Shown here: one piece after another, positions 1 to 8,424 of the stretch | Layout: every line of letters starts with the position of its first letter | Position numbering within the stretch: position 1 is the stretch's first letter | Assembly: GCF_000449425.2 (NCBI RefSeq) | Contig: NZ_AVHW01000023.1 | Span: 1 to 57,649 of the forward strand | Direction: 5' to 3' | Origin: Clostridioides difficile CD160 | GTDB taxonomy: Bacteria > Bacillota > Clostridia > Peptostreptococcales > Peptostreptococcaceae | Length of the DNA: 57,649 nt | Program-made: the position numbers and the translations under genes | Notes under the pieces: generated by a model | Database searches by the model: none | What the model was told of the DNA's origin: nothing | Seen by the model: only the letters and a program-made list of their open reading frames with translations

Positions 1-572
1 CTAAGTTAGTAGAGATTGGAGAAGGGTTTAAGAATGGGAAAACAAGTATTATAAATACTTTAGCACTTAAAAATATAGATGCAAGTTTAAATAATACACT
101 TGTTGAGTTATCAGAGAAAATAAAGACTTCTTTTGATAGTTCAGATGCTAGTGTTGAGGAGTTGCAAAATAGGATAACAGAATTGACTAATCAATTAAGT
201 CAAAGGATTAAATATGCGACAGGTACTTATACTCCGCCAGATGGTTCTCAAAATTCCTTAGTTGTTCCAACTAATTTAAATTTTGTTCCAAAAACTATTT
301 TAATCATGAGTTTTGGTTTAAGTGATGGTTCAAATCCAGCTAAATTTCTTAGTTGTGGTATTAGTATCAATTCTGCAGGTACAAATATTAAATATAACAA
401 TGGTTCATATACTCGAATTATTGGTAGTGCTAGTATTAGAGATATTACTGCTGATAGTTTTAAGATTGAAATTGGTAAGGGTGATATGAATGCTGGCGTT
501 GATTTTCCTTTTAAATTTAATAAATTTTCTTTTAGGTGGTATGCGTTAGATATAGAGTTTTTATATAATTAA
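1..572 (+). CDS. Tail fibre A, 3' part (cut by window start)
   Basis: The frame is open from base 3 to the stop at 570-572, so this is the C-terminal ~190 residues of a longer protein. An internal stretch (ALKNIDASLNNTLVELSEKI, then SSDASVEELQ) closely matches the same region of fibre B at 1382-3184, and a short coiled coil follows. The last ~115 residues are a Gly/Ser-rich beta domain unlike that of fibre B, as expected for a receptor-binding tip. The 5' part is very probably the gene starting at 57025. Joining the two ends directly keeps the frame, but alignment to fibre B suggests roughly 80 residues are missing at the join. It lies downstream of the baseplate genes on a circle. Fibre role is inferred from position and architecture. 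Confidence 0.7.
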   Translation, partial: KLVEIGEGFKNGKTSIINTLALKNIDASLNNTLVELSEKIKTSFDSSDASVEELQNRITELTNQLSQRIKYATGTYTPPDGSQNSLVVPTNLNFVPKTILIMSFGLSDGSNPAKFLSCGISINSAGTNIKYNNGSYTRIIGSASIRDITADSFKIEIGKGDMNAGVDFPFKFNKFSFRWYALDIEFLYN

Positions 573-591
573 TATAATATGAGGTGATAGA

Positions 592-939
592 ATGAATAGA
601 GGAAATAGAATAATTTACGACCAAACAGGTAATGTATGGATACAAACAGGTGAAGCAGCAGGAGATATATTAGAGCATGATACAATAACAGAATTAAATT
701 ATATCGATATTGAATTTGGAAGTATAGACTATGGTAAACAGTATATAGAGTCTATAAATCCAATCACAAAAGAGCCTGTTTTAAAAAATATAGAAGTCAT
801 TTTGACAGATGAACAAAAGAGATTAAAAGTATTAGAAGAAGAATTAAGTATGTTAAAAGAAGAAAATAAGAATAGAGATAGTGAGATAGTAAACACAGCA
901 TTTGAAGTAGTAAATATGAAATTAAATAACAATATTTAG
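592..939 (+). CDS. Hypothetical tail-module protein
   Basis: This is a 115-residue protein with a good ribosome binding site (GAGGTGATAG) before ATG. It starts with a polar beta-rich segment and ends in a Glu/Lys-rich coiled coil (about residues 78-105). It sits directly after fibre A and 11 bases before the small XkdX-like gene, so it is co-transcribed with the tail genes. Its place resembles the small proteins that follow fibres in PBSX-type phages and may assist fibre assembly. I recognise no domain. Confidence 0.6.
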   Translation: MNRGNRIIYDQTGNVWIQTGEAAGDILEHDTITELNYIDIEFGSIDYGKQYIESINPITKEPVLKNIEVILTDEQKRLKVLEEELSMLKEENKNRDSEIVNTAFEVVNMKLNNNI

Positions 940-950
940 GAGGAATCAAC

Positions 951-1121
951 ATGTATAACTTATTAAAATTAATGATAGAACAAAAGAACTATAGTGCTAA
1001 AGAGGATTTACAACATAAGATTGATGTATTCTATGCAGTAAACAGGATTTCAGAAGAACAATATTTAGAGTTAACAGCTTTATTAAATAAAGAAGAAACA
1101 CCAGTAGAACCAACAGTATAG
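951..1121 (+). CDS. Small XkdX-like phage protein
   Basis: A 56-residue ORF preceded by a strong AGGAGG 8 bases upstream of ATG. The sequence begins MYNLLKLMIEQKNYS and continues as an amphipathic helix with a motif like 'I..FYAVNRISEEQY.EL', typical of the XkdX family of very small proteins found after tail fibre genes in Firmicute phages. Function is unknown even for the family. It is the last gene before a terminator, so it closes the tail operon. Confidence 0.65.
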   Translation: MYNLLKLMIEQKNYSAKEDLQHKIDVFYAVNRISEEQYLELTALLNKEETPVEPTV

Positions 1122-1136
1122 AAGGTTCTTTTTTTA
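1104..1136 (+). terminator. Rho-independent terminator after the tail operon
   Basis: AGAACC pairs with GGTTCT across a 12-base loop and is followed directly by a run of T. It overlaps the end of the XkdX-like gene. It separates the main tail operon from fibre B, implying that fibre B has its own promoter or depends on read-through. Confidence 0.7.
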
Positions 1137-1252
1137 TTCCTAAAAATATATAAATTCATTTACATTTTGCCTACACTTCATCTACACTTTGTAGATTTTT
1201 ATAGTTTTAAAATTAGGTACAATAAAACCATAAATTAAGAAAGGAGTATTGT

Positions 1253-1360
1253 AAATTACATTTTAATGATTTAGTAAGAAATATAAATAAGATATTAAAA
1301 GAAGTAATGTAAGAAGTAAAAGGTAATAGAAATGGTCTAAAAGATATGTTACCTATATAA
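1253..1360 (+). pseudogene. Remnant of a very small gene before fibre B
   Basis: One frame reads KLHFNDLVRNINKILKEVM, stop, then EVKGNRNGLKDMLPI, stop. It has coding-like composition and a good ribosome binding site (AAAGGAG at 1240-1246) upstream, but no start codon in frame and one internal TAA. I read it as a decayed small gene in the leader of fibre B. The stretch 1137-1250 shows no confident promoter, only a repeated CTACACTT motif near 1170-1190. Confidence 0.3.
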
Positions 1361-1381
1361 AAAAGAAAGGAAGTGATATGT

Positions 1382-3184
1382 ATGAGTGTACATTTTCCAA
1401 GATTATATGTGCCTTCGCTTATAACAGTACAGAAACCTGCTACTAAAATCGCCATAAAGCCATGGGATTATTGCGATAAAAACAAGGTTGCCGATTTAAA
1501 TGGTGCGTATGATATGATGAATTGCGTATTGCCGAATGGTGATTCCGTTGGTTGGGATAAAAGTGGAAGTTTTGACGCATACCCAGGCAATCGCTATAAA
1601 TTAACCTACAGCTATTTTTTCTCACCACAAAATTCGAGCGAATGGACTAGATATTATGAAGATTGTTACTTTGATTGCCAATATAAATCCACAACACCAA
1701 GCATAAGTGGAACAGATGGTTCGCTTGGTTCTAAGAGTAGAGGGTTTGGTATAGATTATACAATAACAAATGAAGATAGTTACACATACACAGTAAAAAC
1801 ATATCTAAATGATGTTTTATTTGATACAAAGCAAGCCGTAAAAGATACAAAGTATACTATAAATGTACCTGATTCACTTGTTTTGTCTCTTCAACTAAAC
1901 TCTAACAATAAGATTAAAATAGAAGTTACAGGAGGTTATGGGGTAGGTGCTATCTATAGAAATTATACATTTACAAAATCTAATAGTATACCAACAATAA
2001 GTGGAGTAAATGAAAATATAGGAGATAAAAGTAAGGGATTTACTTTAAAATACACAGTAAATGACCTAGACTACAGAGATACTATAAATGTTGTTACTAA
2101 ACTTAATTCTACTATTTTAGAAAATATCACAAATATAGAGAAAAATAGAGAAAAGGAAATTGTGTTAACAGATGAAAGAATATTAGCACTTGGAATAGGT
2201 TCTAGTAATACAATAAGTATTGTTGCAACAGACAACAATAATGCTAGCACAACAAGAACATATACATTTACTAGGAGTAATAATTTACCTCAAATAGTAA
2301 TAAATGAATTTAATAGCACACAAGTAAAATTCATAGTATCAGACTTAGATAATAATTTAAATAAGATAGAGATATTTCTAGATGATACTTTAAAAGAAAC
2401 TATAACTACAGATTTATACTTAGAAAAGATATTTAATTATACATTAAATGATAATGCAATACACACAGTTAAAATTAAAGCTACAGATACGCATGGATTA
2501 AGCGAAAAGTTAATAAGTGTATCAAAAGAGATACAACCACCACAGGATGATTCTTCCTTACAAGAAATTGAAAGTACAGTATCTACAATGAAAAATACCT
2601 TTATAAATAGTAAAACACATATCATTAATAAACTAGCGTTAAAAAATATAAATGCTACATTAAATAATACGTTGATAGAAATGGGAGAGATGATAGGCAC
2701 AGCATTCAGTTCAGCAGATGCTAGTGTGCAAGATTTGCAAAGTCAACTTACAGAGAAAAATAATACTATCACCCAGTTAAATGGTACTATAAGTAATTTG
2801 CAAGAAGAGGTAAATAGTCGATTAAAAATTTACACATTTTCAGGATATATTGAAACCGGTGATTCTAATAATTTTGGCGGATATGGTAATAGCAGAGGAC
2901 ATTGGTATTTTCCTTTACCTTTTAAACCTAAATTTTTTCTTGTTACTGGTGTTCCTGGTACTTTGCCAGGTAACAGTTATAAACCTGCTAAAGTTGAAGG
3001 TGCATATAATTCTTTAACAGAAATGAGATATGCATATATAAACAATTCAGACTCTAGTGTTTATTTTAGTTCTTTGGTTAGCGACCAAGCTATTAGCCTT
3101 GGTCAAAATATTTTCCATGCTTATATTTCTACTAAGACTATATATACTTATTATACTACTATTACTGTTTATGCTATTGGATAA
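1382..3184 (+). CDS. Tail fibre B / receptor-binding protein
   Basis: About 600 residues from the ATG at 1382, chosen because AAGGAAGTG lies 7 bases upstream. The N-terminal ~110 residues (MSVHFPRLYVPSL...) are unlike fibre A. Next come repeated beta-sandwich units, each with a 'P.ISG..G..G.KS.GF...Y' motif (near residues 112 and 205) plus a third more divergent unit. Then comes the segment shared with fibre A (ALKNINATLNNTLIEMGEMI) and a coiled coil ('QLTEKNNTITQLNGTISNLQ'). The C-terminal ~120 residues are rich in Gly, Tyr and Ser and differ from fibre A. It is bounded by terminators on both sides. Likely an alternative or second receptor-binding fibre. Confidence 0.65.
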   Translation: MSVHFPRLYVPSLITVQKPATKIAIKPWDYCDKNKVADLNGAYDMMNCVLPNGDSVGWDKSGSFDAYPGNRYKLTYSYFFSPQNSSEWTRYYEDCYFDCQYKSTTPSISGTDGSLGSKSRGFGIDYTITNEDSYTYTVKTYLNDVLFDTKQAVKDTKYTINVPDSLVLSLQLNSNNKIKIEVTGGYGVGAIYRNYTFTKSNSIPTISGVNENIGDKSKGFTLKYTVNDLDYRDTINVVTKLNSTILENITNIEKNREKEIVLTDERILALGIGSSNTISIVATDNNNASTTRTYTFTRSNNLPQIVINEFNSTQVKFIVSDLDNNLNKIEIFLDDTLKETITTDLYLEKIFNYTLNDNAIHTVKIKATDTHGLSEKLISVSKEIQPPQDDSSLQEIESTVSTMKNTFINSKTHIINKLALKNINATLNNTLIEMGEMIGTAFSSADASVQDLQSQLTEKNNTITQLNGTISNLQEEVNSRLKIYTFSGYIETGDSNNFGGYGNSRGHWYFPLPFKPKFFLVTGVPGTLPGNSYKPAKVEGAYNSLTEMRYAYINNSDSSVYFSSLVSDQAISLGQNIFHAYISTKTIYTYYTTITVYAIG

Positions 3185-3202
3185 TATAAATATATAATTA
3201 AT

Positions 3203-3286
3203 TATTCATTATATTTAAAAATATAATGAATCTTTTACAATTAAACATTAAATAAAAGAGACTTAGTTTGAATCTAAGTCTTTTTT
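3203..3286 (+). terminator. Two hairpins after fibre B, the second a terminator
   Basis: A hairpin at 3203-3232 (ATTCATTATATTT with its complement) is followed at 3259-3286 by AGACTTAG/CTAAGTCT and a run of six T. The second is a standard Rho-independent terminator between fibre B and the lysis cassette. Confidence 0.75.
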
Positions 3287-3305
3287 AATATAAAAGGAGG
3301 TTATT

Positions 3306-3572
3306 ATGGAAGAGCTAGTAACACAATTAAGTAGCCTAGGAGCAATAGGCATATTATGTGCTCTACTATTTAAAAATACAATGCAAGAGAAAAAAGAGGA
3401 TAGAGACATGTATAAAAAAACTGTAGAAAACTTTATTGAATTATCCACTCAACAACAGGAAATAAATAAAAATTTACTTATGGAAATGGGTGTAATGAAA
3501 ACAGATGTAGAAGAAATAAAAGAAGATGTAACAGATATAAAGGTTATGCTACAAAAAGAAGGTGATAAATAA
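3306..3572 (+). CDS. Holin, BhlA/UviB type
   Basis: An 88-residue protein with one N-terminal membrane segment (about residues 5-24) followed by a long charged coiled coil (QEKKEDRDMYKKTVENF). This is the layout of the BhlA/UviB holin-like family common in clostridial phages. The family permeabilises the membrane to release the endolysin. AGGAGG lies 7 bases before ATG, and the stop overlaps the endolysin start (TAATG), so the two are translationally coupled. Confidence 0.85.
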   Translation: MEELVTQLSSLGAIGILCALLFKNTMQEKKEDRDMYKKTVENFIELSTQQQEINKNLLMEMGVMKTDVEEIKEDVTDIKVMLQKEGDK

Positions 3573-4369
3573 TGAAAATAGCAATAGTCCCAGGGCATAC
3601 CCTAACAGGAAAAGGAACAGGAGCAGTTGGATATATAGATGAAGGTAAAGAAAATAGAATACTAACAGACCTAATAGTAAAATGGCTAAAATATGGCAAC
3701 GCAACTGTTTACACTGGTAAAGTTGATAAATCCAATAATTATCTTTCTGAACAATGTCAAATAGCCAATAAACAAGACATAGACTTAGCAGTACAAATCC
3801 ACTTTAACGCAAATAGTACAACCTTAAATCCCATGGGAACAGAAACACTATATAAAACAAATAATGGGAAAGTATATGCTGAAAGAGTTAATTCAAAGTT
3901 ATCAACCATATTTAAAAATAGAGGAGCTAAAATAGATGTAAGGGATCTCTATTGGCTTAAACGTACCAAAGCACCAGCAATATTAATCGAAGTATGTTTT
4001 GTAGATAGCAAAACTGATACAGACTATTATATTAGGCATAAAGATATAGTTGCGAAATTAATAGCAGAAGGTATATTAAATAAAGACATAAATGCTAAAG
4101 GTGAAAATAAAATGTATAAACATACAGTCATTTATGATGGAGAAGTTGATAAAATATCAGCAACAGTAATTTCTTGGAATTATAAAAAAGAAGAATGTTT
4201 AGTTTGTGATATAAAAGATTACAAACCATATCAAACTGAAAATTTATATGTTGTTGGAACTGGGGCATGTAATAAGATAGGCTCATTGAGCAAAGAAAAA
4301 TATACATCTCTAAAAGGTGTTGATAGATTTGATACTCTTCATGCAGCCTTAAATTTTATAAATAAATAG
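3572..4369 (+). CDS. Endolysin, N-acetylmuramoyl-L-alanine amidase with C. difficile wall-binding domain
   Basis: A 265-residue protein. Residues 1-175 form an Amidase_3 (zinc amidase) domain: VPGHT near the N-terminus, the conserved 'IHFNAN' with its zinc-binding His, and 'ILIEVCFVDS' with the catalytic Glu. It cleaves the amide bond between muramic acid and L-Ala. The C-terminal ~85 residues match the wall-binding domain type known from the CD27L and CTP1L endolysins. It forms a lysis cassette with the holin. An internal start at 4112 probably yields a free binding domain. Confidence 0.9.
   Translation: MKIAIVPGHTLTGKGTGAVGYIDEGKENRILTDLIVKWLKYGNATVYTGKVDKSNNYLSEQCQIANKQDIDLAVQIHFNANSTTLNPMGTETLYKTNNGKVYAERVNSKLSTIFKNRGAKIDVRDLYWLKRTKAPAILIEVCFVDSKTDTDYYIRHKDIVAKLIAEGILNKDINAKGENKMYKHTVIYDGEVDKISATVISWNYKKEECLVCDIKDYKPYQTENLYVVGTGACNKIGSLSKEKYTSLKGVDRFDTLHAALNFINK
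4097..4114 (+). promoter_or_regulatory. Internal ribosome binding site and start inside the endolysin gene
   Basis: AAAGGTG is followed after 8 bases by an in-frame ATG (codon 181) exactly in the linker between the amidase and binding domains. Separate production of the binding domain from an internal start is established for CD27L/CTP1L-type endolysins, where the fragment takes part in assembly of the enzyme. Here it is inferred from the motif and its position. Confidence 0.55.
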
Positions 4370-4380
4370 ATTAATTTGCT

Positions 4381-4425
4381 TAATATACAATGTATAAACT
4401 ATTTTAATTTATACATTGTATATTA
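4381..4425. terminator. Long hairpin between endolysin and partition genes
   Basis: A perfect 18-bp A/T-rich stem (4381-4398 with 4408-4425) with a 9-base loop lies between the convergent lysis and partition operons. A second, weaker A/T inverted repeat covers about 4487-4533. They probably act as a bidirectional terminator, although there is no clean T run. Confidence 0.5.
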
Positions 4426-4534
4426 AATTATATAACAATTTATTTTTATACTTATTTATCAATTTTATATTTAATGTAAATTATAAATTATTATTTAAAT
4501 TATAATTTACTTACTTTTAAATTTAAATAATAAC

Positions 4535-4900
4535 TTATTTTCTAGGTCCTTTATTTTTATTTCTTTTATCGTATTCCTTTGAGATTTTATCTATGTTTAA
4601 TTCTTCTGGTAAATGCTCTTTGGTCGCCCTTACATTAGCCCTAATAAACTCATTTATTACTTTATTTAATGTAGTCTTTTTAAGGTGTGCTATAGTCTTT
4701 AATACTTTCAGATCCTCATCATCAATATATAATGTAACTTGTCCTTTTTTAGTCTTTTTATTTTCTTTTAAATCTAATAAGTTTATCCCTGGAAGTTCTG
4801 TATGTTCATTAAATTTATTTTCAATTTCCTTATTGATTTCATTTTTATAGTCTTTTCTAGGTATAGATATTTCTTCCTCTTCTAATTCAAATTTACTCAT
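4535..4900 (-). CDS. Plasmid partition protein, ribbon-helix-helix (ParB-like)
   Basis: A 121-residue protein. The N-terminal half is acidic and Lys-rich. The C-terminal half carries a ribbon-helix-helix fold: the strand 'GQVTLYIDDEDLKVL' followed by two helices ending at 'VINEFIRANVRA'. It overlaps the parA stop (TAATG), the usual partner position. It probably binds a centromere site and stimulates ParA. A RHH partner indicates a type Ib-like partition system rather than a HTH ParB. Confidence 0.75.
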   Translation of the reverse strand: MSKFELEEEEISIPRKDYKNEINKEIENKFNEHTELPGINLLDLKENKKTKKGQVTLYIDDEDLKVLKTIAHLKKTTLNKVINEFIRANVRATKEHLPEELNIDKISKEYDKRNKNKGPRK

Positions 4901-5706
4901 TATAATACCCCCTTATTAGTAAGTTCTTCTATTAAATCATTTAATTCTTCTCTAACTTTATGAGCCTTTTTTATCTTCCTACAATAGTCATCTATACTTA
5001 ATTTATTTAGCACACAATTTTTTACTATAGTGCTTTCACTTATTTTTACATCTGATAAATCTTTTTTTATACTATCAAACCTGTCAAGATAATCCATAAA
5101 TATATCACCAGAAGTTAACTTCCTTGAAGTAAAAGAATTTATTACAACAGCTCTTTTTGCTTCATTAGTTTCGCCCATATCTTCTAGATCTTCATTATAT
5201 TTTTGATAGAACAATTCACAACCTCTTATACTTGCTATATCTTGAAATTCAAGAGGCGTAATAATACTGTCTGAGATAAATAGAAAATTTCTAGCAATCA
5301 AGTCATATGAAGGAGACAAATCTATTAGAATATAATCATAATTTTTAAGAGTAGAAATATTTTTCTTAAACCACTTAAAAGCGACTTTTTCTCTACTAGT
5401 TTTTATAGTTAAATACTCTGATAAAACAGATAAAGATAAATCGCTTGGTATTAAGTCTACATTTGGATAATCTTTTAATGGAGATTTTATTATTAATTCT
5501 TCTGCACTTATATCATCTTTAAATGCATCTAGAATTGTTTTTTTATTATGAACTATTTTATATATGAATTGTGTAAAGTTTGCTTGGGTATCTCCATCAA
5601 GTATAAGTATTTTTTTGTCTTTTTTTGATAAATTAAGAGCCATTAGATATGCTAATGTCGTTTTCCCAACCCCACCTTTTACATTAAATAAACTTACTAT
5701 TTTCAT
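4900..5706 (-). CDS. parA: ParA partition ATPase
   Basis: A 268-residue P-loop ATPase with a deviant Walker A KGGVGKTT (residues 11-18), the conserved 'LDGDTQANFTQ' box and a Walker B 'YDYILIDLSPSYD'. It drives segregation of low-copy plasmids together with the RHH partner downstream. The ribosome binding site AGGAGG lies 7 bases before ATG. A TATAAT box on the minus strand near 5740 overlaps an inverted repeat (TGATATA...TATATCA) that could be the centromere or autoregulatory operator. Its presence shows that the phage is maintained as a plasmid. Confidence 0.9.
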   Translation of the reverse strand: MKIVSLFNVKGGVGKTTLAYLMALNLSKKDKKILILDGDTQANFTQFIYKIVHNKKTILDAFKDDISAEELIIKSPLKDYPNVDLIPSDLSLSVLSEYLTIKTSREKVAFKWFKKNISTLKNYDYILIDLSPSYDLIARNFLFISDSIITPLEFQDIASIRGCELFYQKYNEDLEDMGETNEAKRAVVINSFTSRKLTSGDIFMDYLDRFDSIKKDLSDVKISESTIVKNCVLNKLSIDDYCRKIKKAHKVREELNDLIEELTNKGVL

Positions 5707-5790
5707 TTTAATCCTCCTGTGAGTTCTATTGATATATGATATTATATCACACTTCCGCCTACATTCGGGATTTTTATAAAAAAATTATCT

Positions 5791-5916
5791 AAAACTTATA
5801 AATAAATTATTATATACTTTATATAATAATTTATTTATAAGTTTTATGCAATCATCCAAAGATAGCACAAATATAAAAGGAATAGATATTCTCTATTCCT
5901 TTTATATTTGTGCTAT
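5791..5916. repeat. Twin perfect 25-bp hairpins
   Basis: Two inverted repeats stand side by side: 5791-5815 with 5821-5845, and 5862-5886 with 5892-5916. Each has a perfect 25-bp stem and a 5-base loop, with 16 bases between them. The stems are unrelated in sequence. They lie upstream of parA and downstream of the sigma operon, both on the minus strand. They could be strong terminators, or structured sites for replication or partition. Confidence 0.8.
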
Positions 5917-5938
5917 ATGTAAAATTACCCTAAGTTTA

Positions 5939-6037
5939 CTACTTTTTAAAAATATCAATTACAAGTATAAATATTATTATTAATAATAGAAAATTAGCAG
6001 ACTGAATTAATATAATTGGCCATTCAAAATATATTAT
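5939..6037 (-). CDS. Tiny single-span membrane peptide (apparent AUA start)
   Basis: A 32-codon frame encoding IIYFEWPIILIQSANFLLLI followed by more hydrophobic residues and ending DIFKK. It would be one membrane helix. GAGGTG lies 7 bases upstream of an ATA-ATA pair, and there is no ATG, GTG or TTG in frame before an upstream stop. It is the last frame of the sigma-factor region. Either AUA is used as a start, or the start codon has been lost. Confidence 0.35.
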   Translation of the reverse strand: MIYFEWPIILIQSANFLLLIIIFILVIDIFKK

Positions 6038-6094
6038 TTATATTCACCTCATCTTCTGTATGCAATATTTTTTAATATCTTTTTTCACTACTTA

Positions 6095-6333
6095 TTATAT
6101 TTTTTCTTTCCTCTCCACAGAACTTCTTATGGTTGCGATTCCAGTAAAAATAGTTAATGTATAGCTGCTAAATTTTATATAACTCATTCTTTCCATGGAA
6201 TCATCTATGTACTTTATAGACGAATATTGTTCAATATTCTCATATTACAATTCATTAACAAATGTAGGTATCACAGATGTAAATAAACATGCGAATGTAC
6301 ATATGCCACTTACAATTACTTTTTTAAAACCAT
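6095..6333 (-). pseudogene. Decayed small secreted-protein gene
   Basis: It starts ATG after GAGGTGAT. After six codons a one-base deletion in a run of A destroys the frame. Restoring one A gives MVLKKVIVSGICTFACLFTS, a clear signal peptide, then VIPTFVNEL, an in-frame TAA, and a further coding-like tail ending RSSVERKEKI. It follows the anti-sigma gene on the same strand and may once have been the operon's exported product or target. Confidence 0.55.
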
Positions 6334-6400
6334 AAAATCACCTCTTTATTTGTCATATATTATATAACGAATAAAAAGATGATTTCTGGACACTAAAAAA

Positions 6401-7105
6401 TTATTTTATACTTTTTCCCATTTTTATTAATTCATTTTTGTATTTTTCCAAAAGATCTTCTTTATAGCAATCTGTGCTCAATAAATATATGCTTTTCTTA
6501 TCATTCCAAAATAATTGAATATAAGTTTCTTTTTCTATATACATGGCTTTATTACCATTTATTAATATATTTTCGATCTTCGCGTCTTCTGTATCTAATA
6601 TAATAGAATTTGCACTTATTTCACAAAACATATAGTTTATTTCAATGTTATTTTTATTCTTATAAGTAATAATAAAGTTATCCACCCTCTCTACTTCTTT
6701 GAAATCATTTGGAATATATTTAGGCTCTATAATCTTAAGATTTAAACTTTCTTCTCCATCATTAGTTGAAAAAACAAAAGAAGTTAAATCTTTATATACA
6801 CTTATTACCAATTCATATAAACGTGTACGCAATGCCTCGCTACTCATAGTAACAGTAAATAAACTAGCCAGAACTATTAAGAATACAATAGCTGTTCGTT
6901 TTGAATAAAAAATAATCTTATTTGTAAGACTACTTCTTCTTTGCTGCTTAATTATTTTTTTCATCTTTCGTTCAAAACCTTTTGAAAAAACATGCTTTAA
7001 TTCATCATCTGAAGGAAGGCCATCAAGAATAATTTTTGTCGCGATTGGGATACTTTCTTGAAGCATATCATCTGTAATATCAAAATCATCTTTTTTATTA
7101 CTCAA
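6401..7105 (-). CDS. Membrane-bound anti-sigma-like protein (DUF4367-type)
   Basis: A 234-residue protein from the TTG at 7105, preferred because GGAGG lies 9 bases upstream; a TTG at 7114 is too close to it. Residues 1-65 are cytoplasmic and charged. One membrane span follows ('TAIVFLIVLASLFTVTMSS'). The outer domain contains 'KYIPNDFKEVERV', the pattern seen in DUF4367-type sensor domains. It overlaps the sigma gene by 8 bases. By gene order it should hold the sigma factor inactive at the membrane until an external signal arrives. Confidence 0.7.
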   Translation of the reverse strand: MSNKKDDFDITDDMLQESIPIATKIILDGLPSDDELKHVFSKGFERKMKKIIKQQRRSSLTNKIIFYSKRTAIVFLIVLASLFTVTMSSEALRTRLYELVISVYKDLTSFVFSTNDGEESLNLKIIEPKYIPNDFKEVERVDNFIITYKNKNNIEINYMFCEISANSIILDTEDAKIENILINGNKAMYIEKETYIQLFWNDKKSIYLLSTDCYKEDLLEKYKNELIKMGKSIK

Positions 7106-7640
7106 TATTTCCAACCTCCATTTCTTGTAATATCTCTTTTAATTTTTTCCTAGCACGTTGAATCCTCTTGTATACATTCTCCTCCCCTAAATTTAACACC
7201 TTTGCTATTTCTTTATTTGAAAAACCATATTGGAATTTTAAAGAAAGTACTTGAAAGTAACTTTCATTAAGTTTTGCAACTGCTATAGCTAAATTACTTT
7301 CACATACTTTATCTTCTATAGAAAAATTTATTTCCCTGTTTTTATACTCTTCTTCAATATCAGATACCTTTTCTCTTTTTCTCTTTCTGTAAAAGTCTAT
7401 AGCAATCCTTTCTACTATTATAACGATAAAAGCCTTCGTTCTTGGACTATCCACTTCATCAATCTTATCTATATTTTTAATTATTCTTAAAAAAGCATTA
7501 TGTACAGCATCTTCTGCTAAATGATCATCCTTTAATATTTTATTGGCCACATAAAACATTATCTGTCTATATTTTTCATATATCTTTTCAAACTTGATTT
7601 TATCTTCTTCAAACTCAAGTATTGATAAATAAATTAACAT
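7098..7640 (-). CDS. ECF-type RNA polymerase sigma factor
   Basis: A 180-residue sigma-70 family protein of ECF size. Region 2 covers about residues 18-85 ('LAEDAVHNAFLRIIKNIDKI') and region 4 covers 125-172 ('FSNKEIAKVLNLGEENVYKR', then arginine-rich helix). GGGGGAA precedes the ATG. It is paired with the anti-sigma-like gene immediately downstream. It could redirect host RNA polymerase to plasmid or host promoters; the targets cannot be read here. It is not obviously of the TcdR toxin-sigma type, though that cannot be excluded by eye. Confidence 0.8.
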   Translation of the reverse strand: MLIYLSILEFEEDKIKFEKIYEKYRQIMFYVANKILKDDHLAEDAVHNAFLRIIKNIDKIDEVDSPRTKAFIVIIVERIAIDFYRKRKREKVSDIEEEYKNREINFSIEDKVCESNLAIAVAKLNESYFQVLSLKFQYGFSNKEIAKVLNLGEENVYKRIQRARKKLKEILQEMEVGNIE

Positions 7641-8021
7641 TTATAATTCCCCCAAATTAAATATCTCAAATCAATATTTTAGATTTTAATTATAACATAT
7701 ATGCATCTATAATTCTGTTTAAATAGAGTATCGTTATACCTGTATTTATAAAGAATATTAAACCTTTTAAATTATATATTAACTTGTAAATTAAGTTATT
7801 TTTTATATTATTTTATAAATTATATTATTCTATTAAAAAATAAATGTTTATTTTTTTACATAAGCTATAGATTGAATTTAATTTTTTAGGCGAAATTCCT
7901 CTTCCTCACCGTAGGAGGTGGAGGATGTAAGCCTAACCGATAGGTTATTTTTTTACTTTATTTTCATAAAAATATATTGTATTATTAATTCAGTAGTAAA
8001 AACTGAAAGGAAGCAATTATA

Positions 8022-8423
8022 ATGAAATTAGATAATAATAATCATTCAGTATTCTCATTGCATTATCATTTAGTTATGTGTATCAAATATAGAAAAAAAG
8101 TAATAAATGATTCTATATCAGATAGACTAAAAGATATATTTGTAGATATAGCATCAAATTATGGTGTAGAGTTGATAGAATGGAATCATGATATTGACCA
8201 TGTACACTTATTATTCAAAGCAAAGCCAAATACAGAAATATCAAAACTACTAAATGCTTATAAATCTGCATCAAGCAGAAGAATAAAGAATGAATTTCCA
8301 AGTATTCGTGAACATCTATGGAAAGAATGTTTTTGGAGTAAAAGTTATTGCCTAGTAACAACTGGCGGTGCTCCGTTAGAAATCATAAAGCAATACATAG
8401 AAAATCAAGGAAAGCAGGGATAA
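8022..8423 (+). CDS. tnpA: IS200/IS605 TnpA, Y1 HUH transposase
   Basis: A 133-residue protein carrying the HUH metal-binding motif (DHVHLLF) and a C-terminal catalytic Tyr in '[12 protein letters not shown]'. The family cuts and joins single-stranded DNA at hairpin ends, moving without terminal inverted repeats. Length is normal for the family and no key residue is missing. Its stop is one base before the tnpB ATG. Confidence 0.92.
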   Translation: MKLDNNNHSVFSLHYHLVMCIKYRKKVINDSISDRLKDIFVDIASNYGVELIEWNHDIDHVHLLFKAKPNTEISKLLNAYKSASSRRIKNEFPSIREHLWKECFWSKSYCLVTTGGAPLEIIKQYIENQGKQG

Positions 8424-8424
8424 T

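Noticed and set aside
1137-1250. CTACACTT repeats as a recombination or attachment site
   Set aside because: Only two or three loose copies; no matching sequence near the tyrosine recombinase.
7098-7640. TcdR/UviA-type toxin sigma factor
   Set aside because: The region-4 helix and the paired membrane anti-sigma gene fit a general ECF system better; toxin sigmas usually lack such a partner.
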